From assembly GCA_002281485.1 (NCBI GenBank), contig NCGF01000011.1, positions 1 to 64,000 on the forward strand: a DNA stretch of 64,000 bases, written 5' to 3'. The position numbers and the translations under genes were made by a program. This document shows, piece after piece, positions 37,637 through 46,712 of this stretch (position 1 is its first letter; each line of letters starts with the position of its first letter). The notes below the pieces were generated by a model, which saw only the letters and a program-made list of their open reading frames with translations, did no database searches and had not been told where the DNA came from. Origin of the DNA: Sphingomonas sp. 28-66-16. Its GTDB lineage: Bacteria; Pseudomonadota; Alphaproteobacteria; Sphingomonadales; Sphingomonadaceae.

Positions 37637-38601
37637 GCCGCGCCGATCAGCATCGGATCGCCGCGCCGATCGGGCGGGATCGTCGCCGCGAACCACGCCG
37701 CCACCGGCGCCAGCGCGGGGTGCGCCAGATCGCGCTCGAGATAGCCCCAGACGCGCGGGCACAGGCTCGGGTAACGCGGCTTGCCGTCACGCTGCCAGAG
37801 CCGGGTGAAGATACCGATGATCTTGGCGTTCCGCTGGGCACCGAGGATATGATAGGCAGCGTCGAAATCGGCGCCCGCGCCAGTCGCTTGGATGTAGCGA
37901 TCGATCATCGCCGCCTCGATCGCCGGCTCGACGTCGCGGCGGGCATCCTGCAGCAGCGAGACGAGGTCATAGGCGGCATGGCCCGCCAGAGCGTCCTGGA
38001 AATCGAGCAGGCCAAGTCCGCGCGCGCCGATCAGCATCAGGTTCTCGGCATGATAATCGCGCAGCACGGTGACCGGCCGCTGCGGCAGGGCGAGATCGAA
38101 CACGGCGTCCCACGCAGCGCGATAGCCGGCGACATCGGCCTCGATCCCGACCGCCGGACAATACCATTCGGTCATGAGGGCCGCCTCGCGGTGCAGAACG
38201 GCGCGGTCATAGGCGGCGAGCGGGGCGTGATCGTGGCGGTGGAGGTCGACCAGCAGGTCGACCGCGATGGTATAGAGCCCCAGCGCCGCGTCGGGATCGG
38301 CATCGATCGCCTCGCGCATGCGATCATCGCCGAAATCCTCGATCAGCACGAGGCCATGGGCGAGATCGGCAGCAAGGATTGCCGGCGCGGCGAATCCGCG
38401 CTCATGGAGCCAGGTCGCGATGTCGATGAACGGGCGCGGGTCCTCGTGCGGTGGCGGTGCATCCATCAGCACGGCGCGGCGGGCGCCCTCGGCGACCCGG
38501 AAATAGCGGCGGAACGAGGCGTCGCCGGCGAGCGGGGCGATGCTCGATCCAGCCCAACCGCTGGCGGCGAGGAAATCATCGGCGGCGGTGGGGGGGTTCA
38601 T
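37633..38601 (-). CDS. amgK: N-acetylmuramate/N-acetylglucosamine anomeric kinase
   Basis: A 322-residue aminoglycoside-phosphotransferase-fold kinase. The catalytic loop is LRDYHAENLML, and the metal-binding segment is GLGLLDFQDALAG. AmgK phosphorylates MurNAc at C1 in cell-wall recycling, and MurU next to it uses the product. The start at 38601 (MNPPTAADDF) is chosen because it forms an ATGA overlap with the tsaE stop. The operon order tsaE-amgK-murU is familiar in alphaproteobacteria. Confidence 0.88.
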   Translation of the reverse strand: MNPPTAADDFLAASGWAGSSIAPLAGDASFRRYFRVAEGARRAVLMDAPPPHEDPRPFIDIATWLHERGFAAPAILAADLAHGLVLIEDFGDDRMREAIDADPDAALGLYTIAVDLLVDLHRHDHAPLAAYDRAVLHREAALMTEWYCPAVGIEADVAGYRAAWDAVFDLALPQRPVTVLRDYHAENLMLIGARGLGLLDFQDALAGHAAYDLVSLLQDARRDVEPAIEAAMIDRYIQATGAGADFDAAYHILGAQRNAKIIGIFTRLWQRDGKPRYPSLCPRVWGYLERDLAHPALAPVAAWFAATIPPDRRGDPMLIGAA

Positions 38602-39065
38602 AACCGGGACCATCGCGCCTTCCATGGCGGCGGGACGTGCGCTGTCAAGATACGACCGCCCGTCGGCGCCATCGCGAACGACAGCCGAAGCGCATCGGGC
38701 CAGACGTCCGCCCCCGCGCGTTCGGGCCATTCGACCAGCAGCAGGGTCTCGCCGCCGGCTTCGTCGAGCCCCAGTTCCTCGATCTCGGCCGGATCGTCGA
38801 TCCGGTAGAGATCGACGTGGAGCACGGGGATCGTCGTTTCCGGGGGGGCATAGGGCTGAACGATCGCGAAGCTCGGCGACGGTGCTTCGCCCGGCAGGCC
38901 AAGCGCGGCGAGCAGACCGCGCGCAAGGCTGGTCTTGCCTGCCCCGAGCGGCCCCGCGAGCGTCACCACATCGCCTGGCGCCACCAGTGCGGCGAGCCGG
39001 GTGCCTAGATCGTGGGTGGCGGCGGCATCGGCGAGGTCGATTGCCGCCTCGGCGCTCGCTGTCAT
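38598..39065 (-). CDS. tsaE: tRNA threonylcarbamoyladenosine biosynthesis ATPase
   Basis: A 155-residue P-loop protein needed with TsaB and TsaD to make t6A37 in tRNAs that read ANN codons. The P-loop is GPLGAGKTSLARG, followed by SPSFAIVQPY and the Walker B-like HVDLYRI. The C-terminal VEWPERAG is characteristic of the family. The start at 39065 overlaps the upstream kinase stop as ATGA, and its own stop overlaps amgK. Confidence 0.94.
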   Translation of the reverse strand: MTASAEAAIDLADAAATHDLGTRLAALVAPGDVVTLAGPLGAGKTSLARGLLAALGLPGEAPSPSFAIVQPYAPPETTIPVLHVDLYRIDDPAEIEELGLDEAGGETLLLVEWPERAGADVWPDALRLSFAMAPTGGRILTAHVPPPWKARWSRL

Positions 39066-41419
39066 GGTCGTGTGCGCGGCAGGCTGACGGTGATCAGCGT
39101 GCCCTGCCCGCGCTCCGATACCAGCGCGATCGTGCCCCCATGCGCCTCGACGAATTGCTTGGCGAGCGGCAGCCCGAGCCCGAGCGCGCGTTCGCCGCTG
39201 CGCGTGATGCCGGGCTCGGCGAAGCGATCGAACGCCTTGGCGATCGCCTTGGCGCTCATCCCGCGGCCATTGTCCGAAACGACGATCCGCGCGGCATCGG
39301 CGGTGCCGTCGAGATGCAGCAACACCCTGCCCCCCTTGGCGGTGCCCGATATCGCGTGGCGCAGCAGATTGTCGATCACCTGCCCCAGCCTTTTGGTATC
39401 GCCCGGCACGCTGCCCGCGGTCGGGAGGCACTCGAGCGCGAAATCGAGATGGCGCGCCGCGATCATGTCGCCCAGCTTTTCCGCCACCGCGCGCGCCAGC
39501 GGTTCGAGCGCGACGTCGGCCCGCTCGACGGGCGGCTGCGCGCCATCGCTCTGCGTCAGATCGAGCACATCGTCGACCAGGCCGCTCAAGCGTTCGACCG
39601 ATTCGAGGATCGCCGCGACATACTCGGTGGCCGTTGGCGGCAGCGCGCCGCCATAGCCGCCCTTCAGCATCTCGGCGAAGCCGCTGATCGACGTCAGCGG
39701 GGTGCGCAGTTCATAGCTCATATTGGCGACGAACGCGGTCTTGACCCGGTCGGCGGCCTCCAGAGCCACGTTGCGGTCGCGCAGGGCATGCTCGATCTTG
39801 CGGCTGTCGGTGACGTCGATCATCGTGAACAGCGCGTTGCCGTCGGGGAGCGGTACGGCGGCGAACTCGAAATGCCGGCCGTCGACAAAGGCAAGATTGC
39901 CGCCCCGCTGAATGCGCTCGACCGTGGCCGATCGGACCAGTTCGCTGATCAGCACCGATTTGCCGGCACTCGCGAGCTTGGCTGCGGCCGCCGTGGCGAG
40001 CACGTCGACGCGCGGATGACTGGCCAGAAACTCCTCCTCGAACCCCCAGGTCAGCCGGAAGCGGTTGTTCCAGAGCTGCAGCCGCCCGTCGGCCGCAAAC
40101 ACGCCGAGCGCCTCGAACAGATTGTCGAAGGTGGCGGTGCGCACGCGCAACAGCGTGTCGCGCGCGCTGGCGAGCTGGAACTGTTCGGTCTGGTCCTCGA
40201 AGATCAGCAGCAACCCGCCATCGGGCAGCGGTTGCGCGACGACGCGCAGATGCATGCCCGCAGGCAGGTGCCATTGCTCCTCGATCTGGGCATCCGCCGT
40301 CAGGAACCAGTCGCGCCGCTCGGCCTTCCAGCTTGGAAAGTCGCGGACTTCGGGCAGGCGGTTGGCCTCGCGCATGCGTTCGAGCACGCGATCGAATTCG
40401 GGCCGGTCGGCCAGCCATTCGGCGCGCATCGCGAACATCCGCCGGAACGGCTGGTTGCAGAACACCATCGCCCGATCGGCGCCGAACTGGACGACCCCCG
40501 CCGACAGCCGGTCGAGCAGCGCGCGCTGCGCCTCGGCAAAGCGCTTGATCCCCGATCGAGCCTGCTCGAGCTCGTCGATATCGACCGCGAACCCCGCCAC
40601 GCCGCCGGTCGGCAACGGCACGTTGAACACCCGCAGCATCCGCCGCGCCCCCTTTATCGTCGCCGGCAAGGCCTGCATCTGCGGCCGGTTCGAATCGCGG
40701 GCGGCGACGGCGCTCGCCAGCGGGCCGCCGGTGCCCGCGCCTTCCACCAGTTCGAGCCCGCGCGCGACGACATCCTCGGCATTGCTTGCTTCGACGGCGG
40801 CAACATAGGCTGAATTGACGATCATCAGCCGCATGTCGGGCGCGCGGTACCACATCGGCATCGGCGCTGCCTCGATCAGCCCGGTCAACGCATCATATGC
40901 CGTTTGAATGCGCGCATTTTCCGCTGCCAGTCTGGTGATGTCCGCGTCGCTGTCGGTCGCATCGAACACCCACAACACCACTCCGCCGGGCGCCTGCATC
41001 GCGCGCGCGGCCCGCTGGCCGTGAATCATCAGCGCGCGCGACGACCCCTGCGCACGGACCGTTCGAGTGAAGGCGCGGGCCGATTTCTGCGTGGTTGCGA
41101 TGTCGTCGCTCAGGCCGGCAAGGTCAGCGGCGGCAAGGCCCGTCGTTGCAGCGCCAAGGTCAGCTAGATAGCGCACCGGTGTGTCGAGCCCGAACCAGCG
41201 GGCAAGCCGATCGGGCATGTCGATCCGGCCATCGGCGCGGACGATCATCGCCACCGCGGGCGCCGATTCGATCAAGGCTTCGAGCCGGCCATTGCTGTCG
41301 GCCAGCATCCGGCTGCCACCCCGCGCGCGCAGGCCGAGGTAAAGCGTCCATCCGGCCACTCCGACCAGCAGTGCCAGGACGGCGCCCGCGATCACGCTCG
41401 CGAAGGTCGATAAGGCCAT
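39062..41419 (-). CDS. divL: DivL-like sensor pseudokinase with Tyr in the H-box
   Basis: A 785-residue membrane sensor kinase-like protein: an N-terminal transmembrane helix (about residues 2-25 from the start at 41419), several PAS-type sensor regions, a dimerisation helix, and a GHKL ATPase domain (VVSDNGRGMSAKAI, then GERALGLGLPLAKQF). The H-box reads NMSYELRTPL, so Tyr (codon 39713-39715, residue 569) replaces the phospho-accepting His. This is the hallmark of Caulobacter DivL, which controls the CckA-CtrA cell-cycle pathway. The downstream tsaE-amgK-murU order also agrees with the DivL locus. A start at 41452 is possible but adds residues before the helix. Confidence 0.85.
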   Translation of the reverse strand: MALSTFASVIAGAVLALLVGVAGWTLYLGLRARGGSRMLADSNGRLEALIESAPAVAMIVRADGRIDMPDRLARWFGLDTPVRYLADLGAATTGLAAADLAGLSDDIATTQKSARAFTRTVRAQGSSRALMIHGQRAARAMQAPGGVVLWVFDATDSDADITRLAAENARIQTAYDALTGLIEAAPMPMWYRAPDMRLMIVNSAYVAAVEASNAEDVVARGLELVEGAGTGGPLASAVAARDSNRPQMQALPATIKGARRMLRVFNVPLPTGGVAGFAVDIDELEQARSGIKRFAEAQRALLDRLSAGVVQFGADRAMVFCNQPFRRMFAMRAEWLADRPEFDRVLERMREANRLPEVRDFPSWKAERRDWFLTADAQIEEQWHLPAGMHLRVVAQPLPDGGLLLIFEDQTEQFQLASARDTLLRVRTATFDNLFEALGVFAADGRLQLWNNRFRLTWGFEEEFLASHPRVDVLATAAAAKLASAGKSVLISELVRSATVERIQRGGNLAFVDGRHFEFAAVPLPDGNALFTMIDVTDSRKIEHALRDRNVALEAADRVKTAFVANMSYELRTPLTSISGFAEMLKGGYGGALPPTATEYVAAILESVERLSGLVDDVLDLTQSDGAQPPVERADVALEPLARAVAEKLGDMIAARHLDFALECLPTAGSVPGDTKRLGQVIDNLLRHAISGTAKGGRVLLHLDGTADAARIVVSDNGRGMSAKAIAKAFDRFAEPGITRSGERALGLGLPLAKQFVEAHGGTIALVSERGQGTLITVSLPRTRP

Positions 41420-41534
41420 CATCGCTCCCGCTGATAGCGGGGCATGACGCAATTCCCAATGGGCTGGCGCGCCCCCCGCAGATTAAGCACCGTTGCGGAT
41501 GATGCGTTACAGCAGGGACGCCACGGATCGCCGT

Positions 41535-41566
41535 AAAAAAAGCGGGACCGGCACTGCCGATCCCGC
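41535..41566 (-). terminator. Intrinsic terminator after the TonB-dependent receptor gene
   Basis: On the minus strand a GC-rich hairpin (GCGGGATCGGC, loop, GCCGGTCCCGC; 41542-41566, one imperfect pair) is followed by seven T residues (41535-41541). It lies 29 bases past the receptor stop and upstream of divL, so it should separate the receptor transcript from the divL operon. Confidence 0.85.
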
Positions 41567-41594
41567 CCAAATCATCCACCGGTGATCCAGCGCG

Positions 41595-44500
41595 TCAGAA
41601 TTTAACCGATGCCGAGACCCGGAAGTTTCGACCGAAAACTCCGTCGAAATAGGTCACCGTGCCGCCATTCGCGGGGACCGGGAAAGGTGCGCCGGTATCG
41701 AACAGATTGTTGACGACAAATTGCAGCGTCAGCTTCTTGTCGATCGTCGTACCGATCGAGGAGTTGAAATAGCTGGTCGATCCCACGTCCGGATATTCAT
41801 AGGCGTTGGGCGCGGCATCGGGATCGTTCTTGGTCGCCCCATAATATTGCCACTGACCGGTCCAGAAGAACCCCTTGTTGCGGTAAGCGACGTTGACCGT
41901 CGCCTTGTGTGGCGAATAGCCGATCGAGTTGCGCAGCGTCGTCAGATCACCCGCACCGACGCGCACCTCGAGCTTGTCGATATATTGATACGACCCGTTG
42001 AACGACACCGAACTCGACGCGCCGAGAAACGGCGTATTCCGTTCATAGGTCAGCTGCGCGATGACCCCGCGAAACTGACGCGAAGCCGCATTGGCATAGC
42101 CGGTTTGAATGAAGGTGATCTGGCCGGCGGCGTCACGCGTGAAATTGGAACAAAGCGTCGTTGGATAGGTGTTGTTGTCATAGCAGCCCTGCAGCACCTG
42201 ATCGGCATCAAGCGCCTCGATCGCCCCGCGCAAACGGACATTGACCCAGTCGGCAGTAATGCTCAGCCCCGGAATCATCGGCGGCTGGAGGATCGCGCCG
42301 AATGTGGTCGCATCCGAAATCTCGTTCCGAAGACCGGTATTCCCAGACAGCGAACCCCGCGTGGTGAAATCGACGATATTCGACTGGAAGTTGGTCGGCA
42401 GACCGGCAGCGGCGCAGTTCGCCTGCCGAACGGCGGGATTGGGGCCCGACGTCAAGAAACGCGAATCGCATGGATCGTTCGCCGTTGTGAAGATCGCACT
42501 GGTCGGGTTGAACAGTTCGGTCACCGCCGGTGCCCGCACGGCGCGGGTATAGTTGGCGCGAAACGCCAGGCCCTTGACGACTTCCCAGCGGAGGTCACCG
42601 GTATAGGTCCAGTCGCTGCCGGCCAGAGAATTGTCGATGTACCGCGCCGCGCCATGGAGTTCGAGCGCGCGTATCGCCGGGATCCCGACATCGGCATCGA
42701 TCAGCGGGACGCGCAGTTCGGTGAAGAACTCGTCGGTGTTGAAGCTGCCGGCGACCGCGTCGATCGGTATCGAGCGGCCGAACTGCGTCCGGTTGGTCGG
42801 ATCGGTCGGATCGACCTCACCGAAATAGAACAGGCCGGGATTGAAGTCGGCCGATTCGTTGCGGTGCTCATAACCCGCCACGAACCCGACATCGCCGCCC
42901 CACACCCTGAACAGGTTGGTGGAGAAGTTGGCGTTGATCACCCATTGCTCGTTGATTTCCCGCGGATCGGCCGTGGTCGTCACATAGTCACGCGCAGCCT
43001 GGGAAATCTGCTGTCCAAAGGGATTGATCGGCGCACAGGTGCTGCTGATCGTGGCGATGTTGGCGTTGGTGTAGCCAGGCGCGCAGACGATATTGCCGCT
43101 ACCGTCGCGGACCGCGTTCAGCGCATTGGCGAAATTCTGCTGAACCAGAACGCGCTCGCTGCCCTGGGTGGTCGACCGACCGTAATTGCCCGATATTTCG
43201 AAGCTGATATCGCGGCCGAGCGCGCGGAAGCTGCCGTCTGCGCCGCCGACGAAGCGGTAGAGTTCGACGGTCGACGCCCCCGCCCCCGACACGAGATCGG
43301 TATTCGCGCGGCCAAGATAGAAGGTGCCGGGTGCCGCATCGGTTGCCGGATTGCTGGCGAGTGAAGCGATGATCGTCTGTCGAGCGGCAGCGTTGAGATA
43401 GGGATTGTCTACACTCAGGATGAGGTTGCCATCGGGTGCGCCCGCAACGTCGAACAGGCCGGTATTGTAGACCGGCTGATCACGGAGCTGCTCTCCGCGG
43501 CTATTCGCATACCAAGCCTCGCCGAACAGGCGGATGTTATCGGTGAGCTTGAACTCGCCGACTGCCGTGGCGAGATAGCGCCGCACCGGGCTCAGCAGAT
43601 TGCCGGGCAGGACGAACCCGTTGCCGCCGTTGAAATTGATCAGGTTGCCCGTCTGCTGGCCGAAGTCGATCGGTACGAGATTGCCGGTGATGTCAAAGCC
43701 GAGCGGCTGCCCCGCCGCGTTGGTCACACTCGGCTGGCCGCCAAAGGCCGCAGCTTGCGCGGGCGACAGCGGGAATCCGATGCTGTCATTGACCAGAGGC
43801 ACCCCATACTGGCTGAGCGCGGGGATGCGGCGATCGGTAATATAGGTGTTTCTGAACGGCGATGCGGGATCGAGCGGTGTTGTGAAGAAGCTGTTGAGCC
43901 CGGGCCGCTCAGCATTCGTCAGGCCGTCCTGCTGGTTATATTCACCGGCAATGGTGATGTTGCCGCGGCCTCCAGCGAAATTGAAGCCGGCGAGGCCACG
44001 AACGCGGAAATCGGCACCGTCACCGCGTTCGGAAATGCCATATTGGGTGTCGAGCTGAAGCCCGGAAAAGTTCCGCTTGGTGATGACGTTGATCGTGCCG
44101 GCGATCGCATCCGAGCCATAGATCGGCGCGCCGCCGATGGCGATTGTCTCGACGCGATCCACCAGGATCGTCGGCAGCACGTTGAAGTCGACCTGCGAGC
44201 CGGCACCCGTCGGTCCGAAGATCGAAGCGCTGTTCGAACTCACGAAACGACGACCATTGACGACCGTCAGTGTGCGCTGGTCACCAAGGCCGAAGAAATT
44301 CTGGAAACTCTGGCCCGACCCGAACGCGCCGGCCTGCCCGCCGACGCGGCTGCTGCCAGGCACGCCGAACGACGGCAGCGACTTGAGCGCGTCGGCGACG
44401 TTGGTGTAGCCGCGCTCGTCGATGAACTTGCTGTCGATCACCAGCGTCGGCTGGCCCGACTCCAGGTTGGGACGCGGGATACGCGATCCGGTGACGACGA

Positions 44501-44690
44501 TGTCGCCACCGGCATTGGGGGCCTGATCGGCCTTGATCGGCGCTTCGTCGCCGACGACGCTGACCGCCGGACCGTTGCCTCCGGTCGACTGAGCCGACGC
44601 TGGCGCCGCAAATGCAGCAAGCGAAAGCGCGAGGATCGATGCGCTGATCGTCAGATCCCGTGCGCGTGCGTTAGATGGCTGATTACGCAT
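41595..44690 (-). CDS. TonB-dependent outer-membrane receptor
   Basis: A 1031-residue outer-membrane receptor. A signal peptide (ISASILALSLAAFAAPASA) is followed by a TonB-box-like GGDIVVTGSRIPRP, the plug domain (NVADALKSLPSFGVPGSS, then TLTVVNGRRFVSSN), and a long beta-barrel ending in Phe (FRVSASVKF), as outer-membrane proteins do. The start MRNQPSNAR (44690) has an AGGGGTG ribosome binding site. The substrate is unknown: the plug resembles sphingomonad receptors for carbohydrates or other organics more than for siderophores. No transport partner genes adjoin it. Confidence 0.9.
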   Translation of the reverse strand: MRNQPSNARARDLTISASILALSLAAFAAPASAQSTGGNGPAVSVVGDEAPIKADQAPNAGGDIVVTGSRIPRPNLESGQPTLVIDSKFIDERGYTNVADALKSLPSFGVPGSSRVGGQAGAFGSGQSFQNFFGLGDQRTLTVVNGRRFVSSNSASIFGPTGAGSQVDFNVLPTILVDRVETIAIGGAPIYGSDAIAGTINVITKRNFSGLQLDTQYGISERGDGADFRVRGLAGFNFAGGRGNITIAGEYNQQDGLTNAERPGLNSFFTTPLDPASPFRNTYITDRRIPALSQYGVPLVNDSIGFPLSPAQAAAFGGQPSVTNAAGQPLGFDITGNLVPIDFGQQTGNLINFNGGNGFVLPGNLLSPVRRYLATAVGEFKLTDNIRLFGEAWYANSRGEQLRDQPVYNTGLFDVAGAPDGNLILSVDNPYLNAAARQTIIASLASNPATDAAPGTFYLGRANTDLVSGAGASTVELYRFVGGADGSFRALGRDISFEISGNYGRSTTQGSERVLVQQNFANALNAVRDGSGNIVCAPGYTNANIATISSTCAPINPFGQQISQAARDYVTTTADPREINEQWVINANFSTNLFRVWGGDVGFVAGYEHRNESADFNPGLFYFGEVDPTDPTNRTQFGRSIPIDAVAGSFNTDEFFTELRVPLIDADVGIPAIRALELHGAARYIDNSLAGSDWTYTGDLRWEVVKGLAFRANYTRAVRAPAVTELFNPTSAIFTTANDPCDSRFLTSGPNPAVRQANCAAAGLPTNFQSNIVDFTTRGSLSGNTGLRNEISDATTFGAILQPPMIPGLSITADWVNVRLRGAIEALDADQVLQGCYDNNTYPTTLCSNFTRDAAGQITFIQTGYANAASRQFRGVIAQLTYERNTPFLGASSSVSFNGSYQYIDKLEVRVGAGDLTTLRNSIGYSPHKATVNVAYRNKGFFWTGQWQYYGATKNDPDAAPNAYEYPDVGSTSYFNSSIGTTIDKKLTLQFVVNNLFDTGAPFPVPANGGTVTYFDGVFGRNFRVSASVKF

Positions 44691-45265
44691 AAATGAACAC
44701 CCCTGAAAAAATTGAATGCTGCTCCATTTTTGCGAACTTTGAGCAGTCAAGCAATTGTTAAATTGACATTAATTCATCGTTGTGTTATATTTATCACACT
44801 CGTTTTATCGTGGCCAGGCCGCTTCAGCCCAGCGGATTAAATCCAACCCGGCCCCTAAATTCCAATCACCGGCTAACGGATCGACCGTCGGATGCTTGCC
44901 GTCATTGCCGAGCTCCTGTCAGTCCTGAAGCGGCGCCAACCACTTGGATATCGTCTTCAAAAGCTGGACACAATTCAGCAATAAAGCCTTTGGGCTGCAT
45001 GTTGCATGTCTGAAACATCTCAAGAATTTTTCGCGCGAGATGGAACTTTTTTGTCCGATGCCAGCGCGGCACGGCTTGAGCGTGCGAGCGGCGCCGAACC
45101 CGTCGACGGCCGGCGCCGACGGGTCAACAAAGATACTGATATTACAGAATGATAAGATCAAATCCGCGGCTCAAGGCCAAGCATCGATCTTTGTCGGGCC
45201 CGATCAGCGCAATCGATCGCCGTTGGCTATCGCAGCCCGCGAGACGTTGGAAAATTGGAGAAAAA
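44691..45265. other. Long intergenic region between the receptor and ahcY genes
   Basis: About 575 bases with no gene I can support. The part next to the receptor (44700-44820) is A+T-rich and should hold its promoter, but I cannot fix -35/-10 boxes. The part next to ahcY leads into its terminator. A conserved sRNA or a decayed gene cannot be excluded; the reading frames here show no recognisable protein. Confidence 0.5.
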
Positions 45266-45301
45266 TTAAAAGGGGGCCGCGTCCCTACGAACGCGGCCCC
45301 C
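45260..45301 (-). terminator. Intrinsic terminator of ahcY
   Basis: An 11-bp perfect stem, 45272-45282 (gggggccgcgt) with 45291-45301 (acgcggccccc), and an 8-nt loop. On the minus strand it is followed by TTTTAATTTTT. It lies 29 bases past the original ahcY stop at 45331. The frameshifted reading frame runs through this hairpin, which shows that frame is not the native one. Confidence 0.9.
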
Positions 45302-45330
45302 GATGCTGTCAACCCGGAATGGGTTAGACC

Positions 45331-46594
45331 TCAGTAACGATAATGGTCGGGCTTGAACGGCCCCTCGACCGGCACGCCGATATAATCGGCCTGCTTCTTG
45401 GTAAGTGACAAACGACGGATGGCCCGTTGCGTTCCCAAGATTCACGAGGCGACCCTTGGAAAGAATGATAATCTGCTTTCCGTCGGGGAACTCGACGAGA
45501 TCGACCTGCGGCTTCACCTCGGTCCATTTGTAGTTCGACAGCGCCGAAATCTGGATCTCGCTGTCGAAATGGCCGATGTTGCAGACGATCGCCATGTTCT
45601 TCATCGCCGCCATGTGATCGGCGGTGATGACGTCGGCATTGCCGGTGGCAGTGACGAAAATGTCCGAGCGGGTGACCGCTTCTTCCATCGTCACGACCTC
45701 GAAACCCTCCATCGCCGCCTGCAGCGCGCAGATCGGGTCGATCTCGGTAACGAGGACGCGCGCGCCGCCGTTGCGGAGCGACTGGGCCGAGCCCTTGCCG
45801 ACATCGCCGAAGCCGGCGACGGTCGCGACCTTGCCGGCCAGCATCACATCGGTGCCGCGACGAATCGCGTCGACCAGCGATTCCTTGCAGCCATAGAGAT
45901 TGTCAAACTTCGACTTGGTGACGCTGTCGTTGACGTTGATCGCGGGGAACGGGAGCTCGCCCTTCTTGGCAATCGCGTAGAGGCGGTGAACGCCGGTGGT
46001 GGTCTCTTCCGACACGCCCTTGATGTTCTTGACGGTCTCCGTGAGATAGCCGGGCTTCCTGGCGATGAATTCCTTCACCGCGCGCTGCATCTCGACTTCT
46101 TCCTCATTCTCGGGCTCGGGGAAGCTGTGACCGGCTTCCAGCTTGGCGCCCCAGAGCGCGAACATCGTCGCGTCGCCACCGTCGTCGAGGATCATGTTGC
46201 AGGTCTGACCGGTGCCGTCATCCCAGTTGAAAATGTCGCCGACGTAATTCCAATAATCGGCGAGGCTCTCGCCCTTGATCGCGAACACCGGCACGCCGGT
46301 CGCGGCGATCGCGGCAGCGGCATGGTCCTGCGTCGAATAGATGTTGCAGGTGGCCCAGCGGACCTGCGCGCCGAGCGCGGTCAGCGTTTCGATGAGCACG
46401 GCGGTCTGGATCGTCATGTGGAGCGATCCGGTGATGCGTGCGCCGGTCAGCGGCTTCGAATCGCCGAATTCCTCGCGCAGCGCCATCAGGCCGGGCATTT
46501 CGGTTTCGGCGATGTTGATTTCCTTGCGGCCGAAATCGGCAAGGCTGATGTCGGCAACGACATAGTCGGTGCGCTCGAGAACGTTGGTGGCCAC
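45331..46594 (-). pseudogene. ahcY: Adenosylhomocysteinase, 3' internal deletion and frameshift
   Basis: The enzyme hydrolyses S-adenosylhomocysteine to adenosine and homocysteine, NAD-dependently. Residues 1-396 are normal up to [14 protein letters not shown], including NAD-binding [13 protein letters not shown] and the active-site [16 protein letters not shown]. Then about 50 family residues (those beginning MSASFTNQ) are missing. The normal C-terminus ([20 protein letters not shown], then HYRY) resumes at 45405 in another frame and stops at 45331. The translated frame instead continues to 45266 through the terminator. The C-terminal tail completes the neighbour subunit's NAD site, so the product should be inactive. 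An assembly or sequencing error is the main alternative. Confidence 0.85.
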
Positions 46595-46679
46595 TGGAAA
46601 TCTCCCGGGAGTGAACTGAGACGAGCGCGCGGATGCGTTCGATCACGCCGCCCTTAGCCATTTGGCGCCCCGAGATCAA

Positions 46680-46699
46680 ATATAAAGATATCTTTATAT
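46680..46699. promoter_or_regulatory. 20-bp perfect palindrome upstream of ahcY
   Basis: atataaagatatctttatat at 46680-46699 is a perfect palindrome 85 bases upstream of the ahcY start and 13 past the yqgE stop. It is strongly A+T-rich in a G+C-rich setting. From memory it resembles the operator of ArsR-type regulators (SahR/SamR group) that control methionine and S-adenosylhomocysteine genes in proteobacteria. That link is inference. Confidence 0.6.
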
Positions 46700-46712
46700 A
46701 TCATGCGCCGGG

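Noticed and set aside
44944-45327. 127-codon rightward frame in the ahcY-receptor gap
   Set aside because: It runs into the ahcY terminator and has no family resemblance; most likely chance.
46595-46679. SAH or SAM riboswitch in the ahcY leader
   Set aside because: I could not fold the 85-base leader into a known class by eye; the palindrome is a better supported control site.
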